NCBI RefSeq assembly: GCF_003387075.1
Contig: NZ_QUMQ01000001.1
Location: 4,278,001-4,342,000, forward strand
DNA length: 64,000 nt
Source: Asanoa ferruginea
GTDB lineage: Bacteria > Actinomycetota > Actinomycetes > Mycobacteriales > Micromonosporaceae
Direction of reading: 5' to 3'
A program made the position numbers and the translations under genes. The notes below the pieces were generated by a model. The model worked only from the letters and a program-made list of their open reading frames with translations, had not been told where the DNA came from and made no database searches. Shown here piece after piece: positions 1-8,378 of this stretch (within the stretch, counting starts at the first letter, position 1; each line of letters begins with the position of its first letter).

Positions 1-197
1 CAATCGGTCGGGGCTGCCCCGCCGACGCGCCGATGGTCCCGTGTACGGGAGTGCCGCCGTCACGCAGTGCGCCCGGCCAGGCGCGCACCGTCCACACCGG
101 CTACCCAGCGTGATCGGGAAGGGCACTCCACGCTGTGCGGAAAGGGAGATTCGGTGAAGACGATCTCGGATCGGGGTGCGCCAGGTGCGTGCGCAGA
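1..197. other. Upstream region of dxs, no gene seen
   Basis: I see no convincing coding start or RNA gene here. At 37-50 there is a short inverted repeat, TCCCGT-GT-ACGGGA (6-bp perfect arms, 2-nt spacer), which could be an operator or chance in GC-rich DNA. The tail of an upstream gene may lie in the first bases but cannot be judged from the window. Confidence 0.3.
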
Positions 198-203
198 TAC
201 ACT
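198..203 (+). promoter_or_regulatory. Candidate -10 box for leaderless dxs mRNA
   Basis: TACACT lies 8 nt before the ATG at 212 and no Shine-Dalgarno sequence is visible. The spacing would put the transcript start at or next to the start codon, and it supports 212 over the upstream in-frame GTG at 176. Confidence 0.4.
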
Positions 204-211
204 TGCCGGTC

Positions 212-2173
212 ATGAGCGTTGAAGAGGGTCGGGCCAGTCTGTTGTCCGCCATCCGCGGCCCGCAGGACCTCAAACGGCTCTCTGCCGAAGAGCTTGTCCT
301 GCTGTCCGCGGAGATCCGTGACTTCCTCGTCGCGAAGGTTTCGCGCACCGGCGGGCACCTCGGCCCCAACCTCGGCGTCGTCGAGTTGACGCTGGCGATG
401 CACCGGGTCTTCGACTCGCCGCGCGACCGTTTCCTGTTCGACACCGGCCACCAGAGCTACGTGCACAAGATCGTGACGGGTCGGCAGGCCGGCTTCGACC
501 AGCTCCGCCAGCGGGGCGGGCTGTCGGGCTACCCGAGCCGCGCCGAGAGCGAGCACGACCTCATCGAAAACTCGCACGCCTCGACCGCGCTGAGCTACGC
601 CGACGGCATCGCCAAGGCCTACGCGCTGCGCCGGGAAAACCGCAGCGTCGTCGCGGTCGTCGGCGACGGCGCGCTGACCGGCGGCATGTGCTGGGAGGCG
701 CTCAACAACATCGCCACGGCGCGCAACCCGCTGGTCATCGTCGTCAACGACAACCAGCGCTCCTACGCGCCGACGATCGGCGGCCTCGCCGACCACCTCT
801 CCTCGCTGCGGCTCAACCCGGGCTACGAGAAGGTGCTCGACCTGGTCAAGGAGTCGCTCGGTTCGACGCCGCTGGTCGGCAAGCCGCTCTACGAGGTTTT
901 GCACGCGGTGAAGAAGGGCATCAAGGATGCCGTGGCGCCGCAGGCCATGTTCGAGGATCTCGGCATCAAATACGTCGGGCCGGTCGACGGCCACGACATC
1001 GCCGCCGTGGAGTCGGCCCTGCGCCGCGCCAAGAACTTCCGCGGCCCGGTGATCGTGCACGCGGTGACCCGCAAGGGCTACGGCTACCGTCCCGCCGAGG
1101 AAGACGACGCCGACCGCCTGCACGGCCCGAGCAGCGCCTTCGACGTCGAGACCGGGAAGCTGCTGGCCGCGCCGAGCGTCAAGTGGACCCACGTCTTCGC
1201 CGACGAGCTGGTCGCGATCGCCGACGAGCGGCCCGACATCGTGGGCATCACCGCCGCGATGTCCGAGCCGACCGGCATCGCCACCCTGGCCCGCAAGCAC
1301 CCCGACCGGGTCTACGACGTGGGCATCGCCGAGCAGCACGCCGCGACCTCCGCGGCCGGTCTCGCGATGGGCGGCCTGCACCCCGTGGTCGCGGTCTACG
1401 CCACGTTCCTCAACCGGGCCTTCGACCAGGTGCTGCTCGACGTCGCCATGCACAAGCTGCCGGTGACGTTCGTGCTCGACCGGGCCGGCGTTACCGGTCC
1501 CGACGGGCCGAGCCACTACGGCATCTGGGACATGTCGGTCTTCGGTGTCGTGCCGGGGATGCGCATCGCCGCGCCCCGCGACTCGGCCACGCTGCGCGAA
1601 GAGCTGCGCGAGGCGATCGCCGTCGACGACGGGCCGACCATCGTCCGCTTCCCGACCGGCTCCGTCGCCGCCGACCTGCCGGCCGTCCGCCGGGTCGGCC
1701 CGGTCGACGTGCTCACCGAGGGCCGGCAGAAAGACGTGCTGCTCGTCGCGATCGGCGCGTTCGGCCACCTCGGCATCGAGGTCGCGACGCGGCTCGGCGA
1801 GCAGGGCTACGGCGTGACCGTCGTCGACCCGCGCTGGGTCCGCCCGGTGCCGGCCGAGCTCGTCACGCTCGCCGCCGCACACCGCCTCGTGGTCACCGTC
1901 GAAGACGGCGTGCGCACCGGCGGCGTCGGCGACGCCCTGGCCAAGGCCCTGCGCGACGCCGACGTCCGGGTGCCGCTGAAGGACCTCGGCGTGCCCAACG
2001 AGTGGCACCCGCACGGCAACCGCGCCCAGATCCTGGCCGACCTCGGCCTCACCGCGCAGGACGTGGCCCGCGAGGTGACCGGCTGGGTGTCCCGCCTCGA
2101 CGAGGCGGCGTCCTCCACCGAGTCACTCGGCGCCGAAGCGGCCGCGCCGGCACCACAGACCAAGGGTCGTTAG
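212..2173 (+). CDS. dxs: 1-deoxy-D-xylulose-5-phosphate synthase
   Basis: Thiamine-diphosphate enzyme that condenses pyruvate and glyceraldehyde 3-phosphate to 1-deoxy-D-xylulose 5-phosphate, the entry step of the MEP isoprenoid pathway in the cytoplasm. The protein has about 653 residues, normal for the family. Visible family signatures are [10 protein letters not shown] near residue 80, the ThDP-binding motif beginning GDGALTGG near residue 150 and closed by NN, and [15 protein letters not shown] in the transketolase pyrimidine-binding domain, followed by a transketolase C-terminal domain. I chose the ATG at 212 because the typical Dxs N-terminus ([15 protein letters not shown]) begins just after it; an in-frame GTG at 176 would add 12 residues. 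It stands first on the plus strand, 9 nt before a membrane beta-propeller gene of unrelated type. Confidence 0.97.
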   Translation: MSVEEGRASLLSAIRGPQDLKRLSAEELVLLSAEIRDFLVAKVSRTGGHLGPNLGVVELTLAMHRVFDSPRDRFLFDTGHQSYVHKIVTGRQAGFDQLRQRGGLSGYPSRAESEHDLIENSHASTALSYADGIAKAYALRRENRSVVAVVGDGALTGGMCWEALNNIATARNPLVIVVNDNQRSYAPTIGGLADHLSSLRLNPGYEKVLDLVKESLGSTPLVGKPLYEVLHAVKKGIKDAVAPQAMFEDLGIKYVGPVDGHDIAAVESALRRAKNFRGPVIVHAVTRKGYGYRPAEEDDADRLHGPSSAFDVETGKLLAAPSVKWTHVFADELVAIADERPDIVGITAAMSEPTGIATLARKHPDRVYDVGIAEQHAATSAAGLAMGGLHPVVAVYATFLNRAFDQVLLDVAMHKLPVTFVLDRAGVTGPDGPSHYGIWDMSVFGVVPGMRIAAPRDSATLREELREAIAVDDGPTIVRFPTGSVAADLPAVRRVGPVDVLTEGRQKDVLLVAIGAFGHLGIEVATRLGEQGYGVTVVDPRWVRPVPAELVTLAAAHRLVVTVEDGVRTGGVGDALAKALRDADVRVPLKDLGVPNEWHPHGNRAQILADLGLTAQDVAREVTGWVSRLDEAASSTESLGAEAAAPAPQTKGR

Positions 2174-2182
2174 GCCGGCACC

Positions 2183-3454
2183 ATGGCCGAGCGGCCGGGC
2201 GACTGGGTGGTGATCGACCTCGGCACTGCCCATGGGTCGGTCGACGAAGACCAGCGCCCCGACGCCGGCCACCGCCGCGGTTCGCGGCGCTGGCGGCTGG
2301 CCGGTGCGGCTGCCGTGCTGCTGCTGGTCTGCGGCGGCGCCGCCACCGCGAGCCCGCCGTTCCGGCCCACCGCGAGCGTTCGGGTCGAGCCCGCGTCCAG
2401 CGTCTCGGTCGCGGGCGACCTCCTGATCGTCGCCGACCCGGCGCCACCCGGCACGGCCGGCGCGGCGACCGCCGCTGGTGACGGTGGCACGGCCGGCGGC
2501 GACGCCGACACGGGCCAGAGCCTGTTGCGGGGGTACGACCTGCCGAGCGGCACCGAGCGCTGGCGGGTCCAGTTGCCCACGGCGATGTCCCAGTCCGCCA
2601 CCCGCCTCGGCGATCTGGTGCTGGTGGCCTCCCGCGACTCGATCCGCCGGCAGACCGGCACGACCGCGATCGACGCCGCCACCGGCGCGGTGCGCTGGAG
2701 CCGCGACGACGCCGTGCTGACCGTGCCCGGCGCCGGTGCCGGGCTCGCCGTCGACGAGGTGCGCAGCGCCAGCAGCGCCGGCAGCCGGGTGGCCGGGCGG
2801 ATCGACTCGATCGACCTGGCCACCGGCCGCACGCTCTGGCACCAGCGGGTGCCCTCGACGGCCGTGGTGCACGCGGTCGCCGGCGACCCGGCGCTGGCCG
2901 TGTTCGTTCTCGACTCCGGCCAGGTCCAGGTCCACGACCTGACCACCGGCGCGTTGCGCGGCACCGGCATGTTGCCGCCGGCCGACTACGCGCCCGACAA
3001 CCCGCGGCTGATCGACGACGGCTTCGTGCTCCGCCACCCCGACGGCCGGGAGGGCCAGCGGGTCGCGCTCAGCGCCTACAACCTCGACAACGTCGGCCTC
3101 GAATGGAGCCGGCCCGACCGCGCCCGTGACGTCCGCTGGGCCGACTGCGACGGCAACCTGTGCGGTCGTACCCCCGACGGGATCTGGACCCTGCACCTCG
3201 ACGACGGTGCGCTGGCCTTCGCGACCGGTGACGGGCTTCCCTGGCTGCCCGTCCGGGGCAGCGACGACCAACTTGTCTTCCGGTTGCTGCCCGACGAACG
3301 GGTGGCGGTGGCCAGCGGCGGCACCACCACGGCGCCGCGGCCGCTCGGCACCCTGCCAGCCGGCAACCGCGACTGCCGGGTCGGCGACACGGCCCTGGTC
3401 TGTCGCGGTGCCGACGGCCGCCAACTCGAGATCTTCACTCTCCCGCATCCCTGA
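2183..3454 (+). CDS. Membrane-anchored PQQ-like beta-propeller protein (copy 1)
   Basis: A 423-residue protein with a short cytoplasmic N-terminus carrying the motif VVIDLG (residues 9-14), one membrane segment at about 37-56, and a long outward-facing domain made of WD/PQQ-like blades (repeats of the type LAT-G-x-LW, for example DLATGRTLWHQ and DAATGAVRWSR). This blade pattern is that of PQQ-binding-like or BamB-like propellers, which are mostly binding scaffolds; no enzyme site can be named. The next gene, 18 nt downstream, is a paralogue with the same topology, so the pair probably arose by tandem duplication and may act together at the cell surface. Substrate or partner is unknown. Confidence 0.8.
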   Translation: MAERPGDWVVIDLGTAHGSVDEDQRPDAGHRRGSRRWRLAGAAAVLLLVCGGAATASPPFRPTASVRVEPASSVSVAGDLLIVADPAPPGTAGAATAAGDGGTAGGDADTGQSLLRGYDLPSGTERWRVQLPTAMSQSATRLGDLVLVASRDSIRRQTGTTAIDAATGAVRWSRDDAVLTVPGAGAGLAVDEVRSASSAGSRVAGRIDSIDLATGRTLWHQRVPSTAVVHAVAGDPALAVFVLDSGQVQVHDLTTGALRGTGMLPPADYAPDNPRLIDDGFVLRHPDGREGQRVALSAYNLDNVGLEWSRPDRARDVRWADCDGNLCGRTPDGIWTLHLDDGALAFATGDGLPWLPVRGSDDQLVFRLLPDERVAVASGGTTTAPRPLGTLPAGNRDCRVGDTALVCRGADGRQLEIFTLPHP

Positions 3455-3472
3455 CGTCGCGCCGGAGGTCAC

Positions 3473-4855
3473 GTGGTCCCAGGCGGCACGATCGACCTCG
3501 GCTCGGTCGCCGACCAGCCGGAGCGGACCGCTGAGCTCGACCTGCCCCGCCGGCCGCCGTTCTGGGCCTGCGTCGTGGTGCTGGCCGTCGCGTTCCTGGT
3601 GCTGGGCGGCTCGCTGCGGCCGATCCCGCCGCTGACCGCGACCGTCACCCGGCTGGTCGGCGCCGGCACCTCCTATGCCGTCGTCGAGGATCGGCTCTAC
3701 CTCGTCCAGCGGGCCGGCACCGAGGCCTGGGCACTCGCGGCGATCGGGTTGCCGGCGGGGGAGGCGCTCTGGACCGCGCCCTACGCGCCGACCGGCGAGC
3801 GGATCGTGCGGATCGACCTCGCCGGCCCGGTGCTGCTGGTCTCCGGTGGCGAGAGCACCGGGCGGATCAGGCGGACCGACGCGTACGAGGCGGCGACCGG
3901 CCGGCGCCTCTGGTCGGTGCCCGAGGAGCTCGTGGTCGACGCCGACGCCAACACCGGCTACGTCAGCAGTGCCGACCCGCCCCGGCTCCGCGCGCTCGAC
4001 CTGGCCACCGGGCGGCAGCTCTGGTCGGCCGAGCCCAAGGACCGGTTCACCTTCGCCGCCGTCGGTGGCGCCGCGCCGGTTGCCGGCCGGATCCCGCCCC
4101 GGATCGCCCCCGAGTCGGAGGCCAACGCGGTCGGCGGCGGCGAGGGCGGTGCGACGGTGGCCGCCGGCTCCGGCGCGGGCGGGACCGGGCTGCTCGCCCT
4201 GTTCGTCCGGTCGGGGCGGGTCGAGTTGCGCGACGCCCGCACCGGAACGGTGCTGCGCCAGGCGACCCCGCTCGGGGCCGGCGCACTGCCGCTATCCGGC
4301 CTCAGCGCCGGCGGCGGGCTCGTCCTCTGGTTCGCCGACCACGGCGGCACCGGCCTGGTCGGGCTCGACCCGGCCACCCTCGACGTGCGCTGGCGGATGC
4401 CCTACGACATCGACGGCGGCGGTCTCGGCCGGTGCCTGACGCTGGTCTGCGTGAGCAGCCACGGCGACGTGCTCGCCCTCGATCCGGTCAGCGGTCGGTT
4501 GCGCTGGCGCGCCCGCGACGCCGCCTACCTGGTCGAGGCGCGCGGCCGGCTGGTGGCGCTCGGCCCGGTGCCCGGTGGCCTCGGCCCGATCCGCAGCGTC
4601 GATCCGGACACCGGGGACGAGGTCGCCGACCTGCGCGGCTGGCGGACCGGGGCGCGCGGCGACCCGGTCGTGATCCGCATCCCGGCCGGCGAATCGGACA
4701 CCGTGATCGCTCTGCTCGACGCGCCCTCCGGCGTGCTGCGCCCGCTCGTATCCGCCCCCGAGGTGCTGCTCGCCTGCCAGTCCGGATCGGTCGCCATCGT
4801 CTGCCGCACGGCCACCGGCGCACTGCGGATCTGGGCTGTCCGACCCGAGCGCTAG
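3473..4855 (+). CDS. Membrane-anchored PQQ-like beta-propeller protein (copy 2)
   Basis: Paralogue of the preceding gene: 460 residues, an N-terminal IDLG motif (residues 7-10), a membrane segment at about 31-48 (WACVVVLAVAFLVLGGS) and an extracellular beta-propeller with blades such as DLATGRQLWSA, DPATLDVRWRM and DPVSGRLRWRA. It starts with GTG behind GGAGG at 3464-3468. A two-component system follows 46 nt downstream on the same strand, so the propeller proteins could be sensors or targets of that system; this is inference from position only. No catalytic residues can be assigned. Confidence 0.8.
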   Translation: MVPGGTIDLGSVADQPERTAELDLPRRPPFWACVVVLAVAFLVLGGSLRPIPPLTATVTRLVGAGTSYAVVEDRLYLVQRAGTEAWALAAIGLPAGEALWTAPYAPTGERIVRIDLAGPVLLVSGGESTGRIRRTDAYEAATGRRLWSVPEELVVDADANTGYVSSADPPRLRALDLATGRQLWSAEPKDRFTFAAVGGAAPVAGRIPPRIAPESEANAVGGGEGGATVAAGSGAGGTGLLALFVRSGRVELRDARTGTVLRQATPLGAGALPLSGLSAGGGLVLWFADHGGTGLVGLDPATLDVRWRMPYDIDGGGLGRCLTLVCVSSHGDVLALDPVSGRLRWRARDAAYLVEARGRLVALGPVPGGLGPIRSVDPDTGDEVADLRGWRTGARGDPVVIRIPAGESDTVIALLDAPSGVLRPLVSAPEVLLACQSGSVAIVCRTATGALRIWAVRPER

Positions 4856-4901
4856 TTTTGCTCACACGGGTTTCACGGACTGTCGGGCAGGGTGACTAAA
4901 C

Positions 4902-5573
4902 GTGCGGGTGCTAGTGGTCGAAGACGAGCGCAATCTCGCCGACGCGATCGCGCGTGGGCTGCGGCGGCACGGTCTGGCCGTCGACGTCGCCTATGACGGC
5001 ACGTCCGGCCACGAGATGGCGTTCGTCACCCGCTACGACGTGGTCGTGCTCGACCGCGACCTGCCCGGCGTGCACGGCGACCAGATCTGCGCCGACCTGG
5101 TCTCCTCGGGCGCGCTGACCCGGGTGCTCATGCTGACCGCGAGCGGCACGGTGGCCGACCGGGTCGACGGCCTGCAACTCGGCGCCGACGACTACCTGCC
5201 CAAGCCGTTCGCCTTCGACGAGCTGGTGGCCCGGGTGCGGGCCCTCGGCCGGCGGGCCACGCCGCCCGCGCCGCCGGTGCTCGCGGTCGCCGACCTGGTG
5301 CTCGACCCGGCCCGCCGGGTGGCCACCCGGGCCGGCGCGCCGGTCGACCTGACCCGCAAGGAGTTCGGCGTGCTCGAAGAGCTGCTCAAGGCGCGCGGCG
5401 CGGTGGTGTCCAGCGAAGAGCTGCTGGAGCGGGTGTGGGACGCCAACACCGACCCGTTCACCACGACGGTCCGGGTCACCGTGATGACCCTGCGCAAGAA
5501 ACTGGGCGACCCGCCCTTGATCGAGACGGTGGTCGGCGCCGGCTACCGGATGCCGGGGGAGCTGGTCACATGA
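4902..5573 (+). CDS. OmpR-family response regulator
   Basis: A 223-residue regulator with a receiver domain (residues 1-115) and a winged-helix DNA-binding domain (about 125-220). The acidic pocket E7-D8, the phospho-acceptor D51 in VVVLDRDLPG, T79 and K101 (LPKPF) are all present, so it should be phosphorylated and active. The C-terminal domain shows the OmpR/PhoB pattern LTRKEFGVLEELL and TTVRVTVMTLRKKLG. It begins with GTG, and its TGA stop overlaps the ATG of the histidine kinase gene by 4 nt (ATGA), typical of translational coupling. Its target genes are not shown by the sequence; the propeller genes upstream are candidates. Confidence 0.95.
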   Translation: MRVLVVEDERNLADAIARGLRRHGLAVDVAYDGTSGHEMAFVTRYDVVVLDRDLPGVHGDQICADLVSSGALTRVLMLTASGTVADRVDGLQLGADDYLPKPFAFDELVARVRALGRRATPPAPPVLAVADLVLDPARRVATRAGAPVDLTRKEFGVLEELLKARGAVVSSEELLERVWDANTDPFTTTVRVTVMTLRKKLGDPPLIETVVGAGYRMPGELVT

Positions 5574-6781
5574 CGGTTTATGCGGCGGTGCGGGAGCGTG
5601 GTCCCCGGCCCACGCTGCGGTTGCGGCTCACGCTGCTCAACGGCGTCGTGGTGGTCGCGACCGGCCTGGTGCTGATCCTGCTCGCCTGGGTGCTGGTCGG
5701 CGACGCGATCCATCCGGCCGACCAGCTCCAGCCCGGCGCGTTCGTCGACCTCGCCGACGGGCGCCGGATCGACGCCGCCGCCTGGCAGGCCCAGGTGGTC
5801 GACGCCGCGTCGCGCGAGCTGCTGGTAAAAGGCCTGCTGGCGCTGCTGGTGACCGGCCTGGTCGGGATCGCCGCGGCCTACGTGGTGGCCGGGCGGGCGC
5901 TGCGGCCGCTGGCCCAGGTCACCGCGACCGCGCGCCGGCTCAGCGAGCAGACGCTCGACCAGCGGATCCGCTACACCGGCGCCGACGACGAGATCGCCGA
6001 GCTGGCCCGCACCTTCGACGCGATGCTCGACCGGCTCGGCTCGGCGTTCGAGGCGCAGAAACGGTTCGTGGCCAACGCGTCCCACGAGTTGCGCACCCCA
6101 TTGGCGGTGATGCGCACCGAGATCGACGTGACGCTCGCCGACGACGAGGCCGACGACGAGGAGTTCCGCCGGATGGCCACGGTCGTGCGCGACGCGTCCG
6201 AGCGGGCCAACGGGCTGGTCGACGCCCTGCTGGTGCTGGCACGCAGCGAGGCGCAGCGCGGCCGCCGGCTGGGCCGCAAGGTGCCAACCGACCTGGCCGA
6301 CGGGCTGCGCGCGGCGATGTCGGCGATCCGCGTCGAGGTCGACCGGCTCGGCTTGCAGGTGACCACCGACCTGGCGCCGGCGCCGGTGGTGGGCGACCCG
6401 GGCCTGCTCGAGCGGCTGGCCGGCAACCTCGTGGAAAACGCGGTCCGCTACAACCACCTGCACGGCCGGCTGTGGGCGCGCACCGGCACCGAGGGCGACC
6501 AGGTGTTCCTGGTGGTCGGCAACACCGGCTTCGAGGTCGAGGCGATCGACGTGCCGGGCCTGTTCGAGCCGTTCCGGCGCGGCGGCCGGGAGCGCACCGG
6601 TGCCCGCGGCTCGGGCCTCGGCCTGTCGATCGTGCGCGCGGTCTGCGACGCACACGGCGGCAGCGTGACCGCGACACCGCAGGAAGACGGCGGCCTCGAG
6701 GTGCGGGTGACGCTGCCGGCGGCGAGCATCACGCCGGTGGCGGCCGGCACGGCCGCGGTGGGCGACCCGAAACCACGTTGA
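5570..6781 (+). CDS. Sensor histidine kinase (HAMP, HisKA, HATPase)
   Basis: A 403-residue inner-membrane kinase partnered with the overlapping response regulator. Order of parts: cytoplasmic tail, first membrane helix (about 20-45), short extracellular loop of about 45 residues, second helix (about 88-110), HAMP linker, dimerisation domain with the autophosphorylated histidine in NASHELRTPLAVM (H172), N-box NLVENAVRYN, and G-boxes GSGLGLSIV and later glycines. All kinase motifs are intact. The sensor loop is small and has no recognisable ligand fold, so the signal may be sensed in the membrane or through a partner. The start is the ATG that overlaps the upstream stop codon. Confidence 0.95.
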   Translation: MTVYAAVRERGPRPTLRLRLTLLNGVVVVATGLVLILLAWVLVGDAIHPADQLQPGAFVDLADGRRIDAAAWQAQVVDAASRELLVKGLLALLVTGLVGIAAAYVVAGRALRPLAQVTATARRLSEQTLDQRIRYTGADDEIAELARTFDAMLDRLGSAFEAQKRFVANASHELRTPLAVMRTEIDVTLADDEADDEEFRRMATVVRDASERANGLVDALLVLARSEAQRGRRLGRKVPTDLADGLRAAMSAIRVEVDRLGLQVTTDLAPAPVVGDPGLLERLAGNLVENAVRYNHLHGRLWARTGTEGDQVFLVVGNTGFEVEAIDVPGLFEPFRRGGRERTGARGSGLGLSIVRAVCDAHGGSVTATPQEDGGLEVRVTLPAASITPVAAGTAAVGDPKPR

Positions 6782-6813
6782 TCGCGGCGGCGCCGGCTGG
6801 CACGGTGGCCGCC

Positions 6814-7200
6814 ATGACCAACCGCATCCATCACCTCAACATCGCCTGCGCCGACCCCTACGAGCTCGCGGGCTGGTGGTCGCAGGTGCTGCTCGGCTAC
6901 CAGCGCTCCGAAGAAGACTTTCCGGGCGATCCGGAAGCTTTGCTGATCGCACCCGACGGCGCCGGGCCGGGCGTGCTGTTCTGCAGGGTCGACGACCGGG
7001 CCACCCGAAGCCGGCTCCACTTCGACGTCCAGCCGGCCGACCACACCCGCGACGAAGAGGTCGAGCGCCTGCTCGCGATCGGCGCCGCCCTGGTCAGCGA
7101 CCAGCGCCGGCCCGACGGCAAGGGCTGGGTCGTGCTGGCCGATCCGGAGGGCAACGAGTTCTGCGTCGAGCGCAGCGCCGCCGAGCGCGTGGGCGGATGA
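6814..7200 (+). CDS. VOC-superfamily (glyoxalase-like) protein
   Basis: A 128-residue single-unit vicinal-oxygen-chelate protein. The paired beta-alpha-beta modules are visible: IHHLNIACADPYELAGWWSQVL at the start and GWVVLADPEGNEFCVE at the end, the latter being the usual metal-site strand of glyoxalase-like domains. The likely metal ligands are H6 or H7, H75 (RLHFDV) and the final Glu. The substrate cannot be told from sequence; such proteins range from dioxygenases to antibiotic-binding proteins. It begins 32 nt after the kinase gene on the same strand. Confidence 0.85.
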   Translation: MTNRIHHLNIACADPYELAGWWSQVLLGYQRSEEDFPGDPEALLIAPDGAGPGVLFCRVDDRATRSRLHFDVQPADHTRDEEVERLLAIGAALVSDQRRPDGKGWVVLADPEGNEFCVERSAAERVGG

Positions 7201-7311
7201 ATCGCGTCACGATAAGGCCACGCGAGTGTCCCGTGGACGACGCAGGGCACACCTGACGTGCATCGGGTCGCTACGATCCGGCAGTCCACTGAGTATTTCC
7301 TGGGAGCCGTG

Positions 7312-8328
7312 ATGTCCGACCCCTACGCCCAGCCACCGTCTTACGGCTCCGAGCCTCCTTACGGCCAGCAGCCCCCACCGCAGCCGCCGCAGCAGCCGCA
7401 ATACGGGCAGCCCTACGGTGAGCAGCCCCCGCAGCAGCCGGGCTACGGGCAGACCTACGGGTCGCCGCAGCCGGGCACCTACGGCCAGCCGCCGCAGCAG
7501 CCTGGCTACGGTGACTACGGCCAGCAGCAGCCGCCGCAGCAGCCGGGTTACGGCGACTACGGGCAGCAGCCCGCCTCGGGCGCGCCCTATGGGCAGCAGC
7601 CCTCGTCGCCGGCGCCCTACGGCCAGCAGCCCCCGGCCTATGGCCAGCCCGCCTACGGTCAGCCGCCGCAGCAGCCGACCTACGGTGAGCAGCCGTTCGG
7701 TGGGCCGCCGATGCCGCCGACCGCGCCGCCGAAGAAGAAGAGCCGCGCCGGCCGGATCGTGCTGATCGTGCTCGCCGTCGTGCTGGTGCTCTGCGTCGGT
7801 GGTGGCGTCGCCATCTGGCAGATCGTCAAAGACCCGGTGAAGGAGGTCGTGGCGGCGGCCAACACCCGCGTCGTCGCGCCCGACACCCTGGGCGGCAAGA
7901 AGAAGATCACCGACCCCGAGCTGCAGAGCGCGGTCAACGACATGGACAAGTCGCTCAACGCCGACGTGCCCAACGCGACCAGCACGGCCGCCGCGTTCTA
8001 CGGCGACATCGCGAAGCAGGACCTGGTCATGCTGGTGGCCGTCTCCGGCGTGATCGAAGACCCGGTGAAGGAGCTCAACGACACCTTCACCAGCATGAAC
8101 GCCAACGGCACCACGGTGAAGAACATCAAGGACGTGGAGGCCGGCCCGCTGGGCGGCCAGGCCAAGTGCGGTGACGGCGAGATCGCCGACGCCGGTGCGG
8201 CCCTGCCGCTGGGCATCTGCGCCTGGTCCGACAAGGGCAGCGTGGGCATGATCGGCGTCTACAACGTCAAGGGCGCCGAGGCCTACAAGAACTTCCTGGC
8301 CATGCGTGCCGAGGTCGAGAAGCAGTAA
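7312..8328 (+). CDS. Membrane protein with P/Q/Y/G-rich cytoplasmic tail
   Basis: A 338-residue protein. The first 140 residues are a low-complexity tail built from irregular repeats of PPQQPGYG and PYGQQP, then a basic stretch (KKKSRAGR), one membrane helix ([21 protein letters not shown], about 147-167) and a folded outward domain of about 170 residues without a family I recognise. This arrangement is common in actinobacterial surface proteins. The ATG at 7312 is preferred over the GTG at 7258 because GGGAG lies 8 nt upstream. The gene ends just before a strong bidirectional terminator. Confidence 0.8.
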   Translation: MSDPYAQPPSYGSEPPYGQQPPPQPPQQPQYGQPYGEQPPQQPGYGQTYGSPQPGTYGQPPQQPGYGDYGQQQPPQQPGYGDYGQQPASGAPYGQQPSSPAPYGQQPPAYGQPAYGQPPQQPTYGEQPFGGPPMPPTAPPKKKSRAGRIVLIVLAVVLVLCVGGGVAIWQIVKDPVKEVVAAANTRVVAPDTLGGKKKITDPELQSAVNDMDKSLNADVPNATSTAAAFYGDIAKQDLVMLVAVSGVIEDPVKELNDTFTSMNANGTTVKNIKDVEAGPLGGQAKCGDGEIADAGAALPLGICAWSDKGSVGMIGVYNVKGAEAYKNFLAMRAEVEKQ

Positions 8329-8342
8329 GCAGCGAGCGCGAA

Positions 8343-8373
8343 AAGGCCCCCGGGGATCTTCCCCGGGGGCCTT
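8343..8373. terminator. Bidirectional rho-independent terminator
   Basis: Perfect hairpin with 14-bp arms AAGGCCCCCGGGGA / TCCCCGGGGGCCTT and a TCT loop. It lies between convergent genes (the membrane protein ending at 8328 and fadB ending at 8379) and its A- and T-flanked arms suit termination in both directions. Confidence 0.9.
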
Positions 8374-8378
8374 CCTCG

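Noticed and set aside
101-2014. Long reading frame on the minus strand opposite dxs
   Set aside because: High-GC coding DNA creates long antisense frames; composition is Arg/Asp/Val-rich without any family motif, while the plus strand encodes an intact Dxs.
7321-7720. Short tandem-looking repeats suggesting a CRISPR or regulatory repeat array
   Set aside because: They are codon repeats for a Pro/Gln/Tyr/Gly-rich tail, irregular in length, without spacers.
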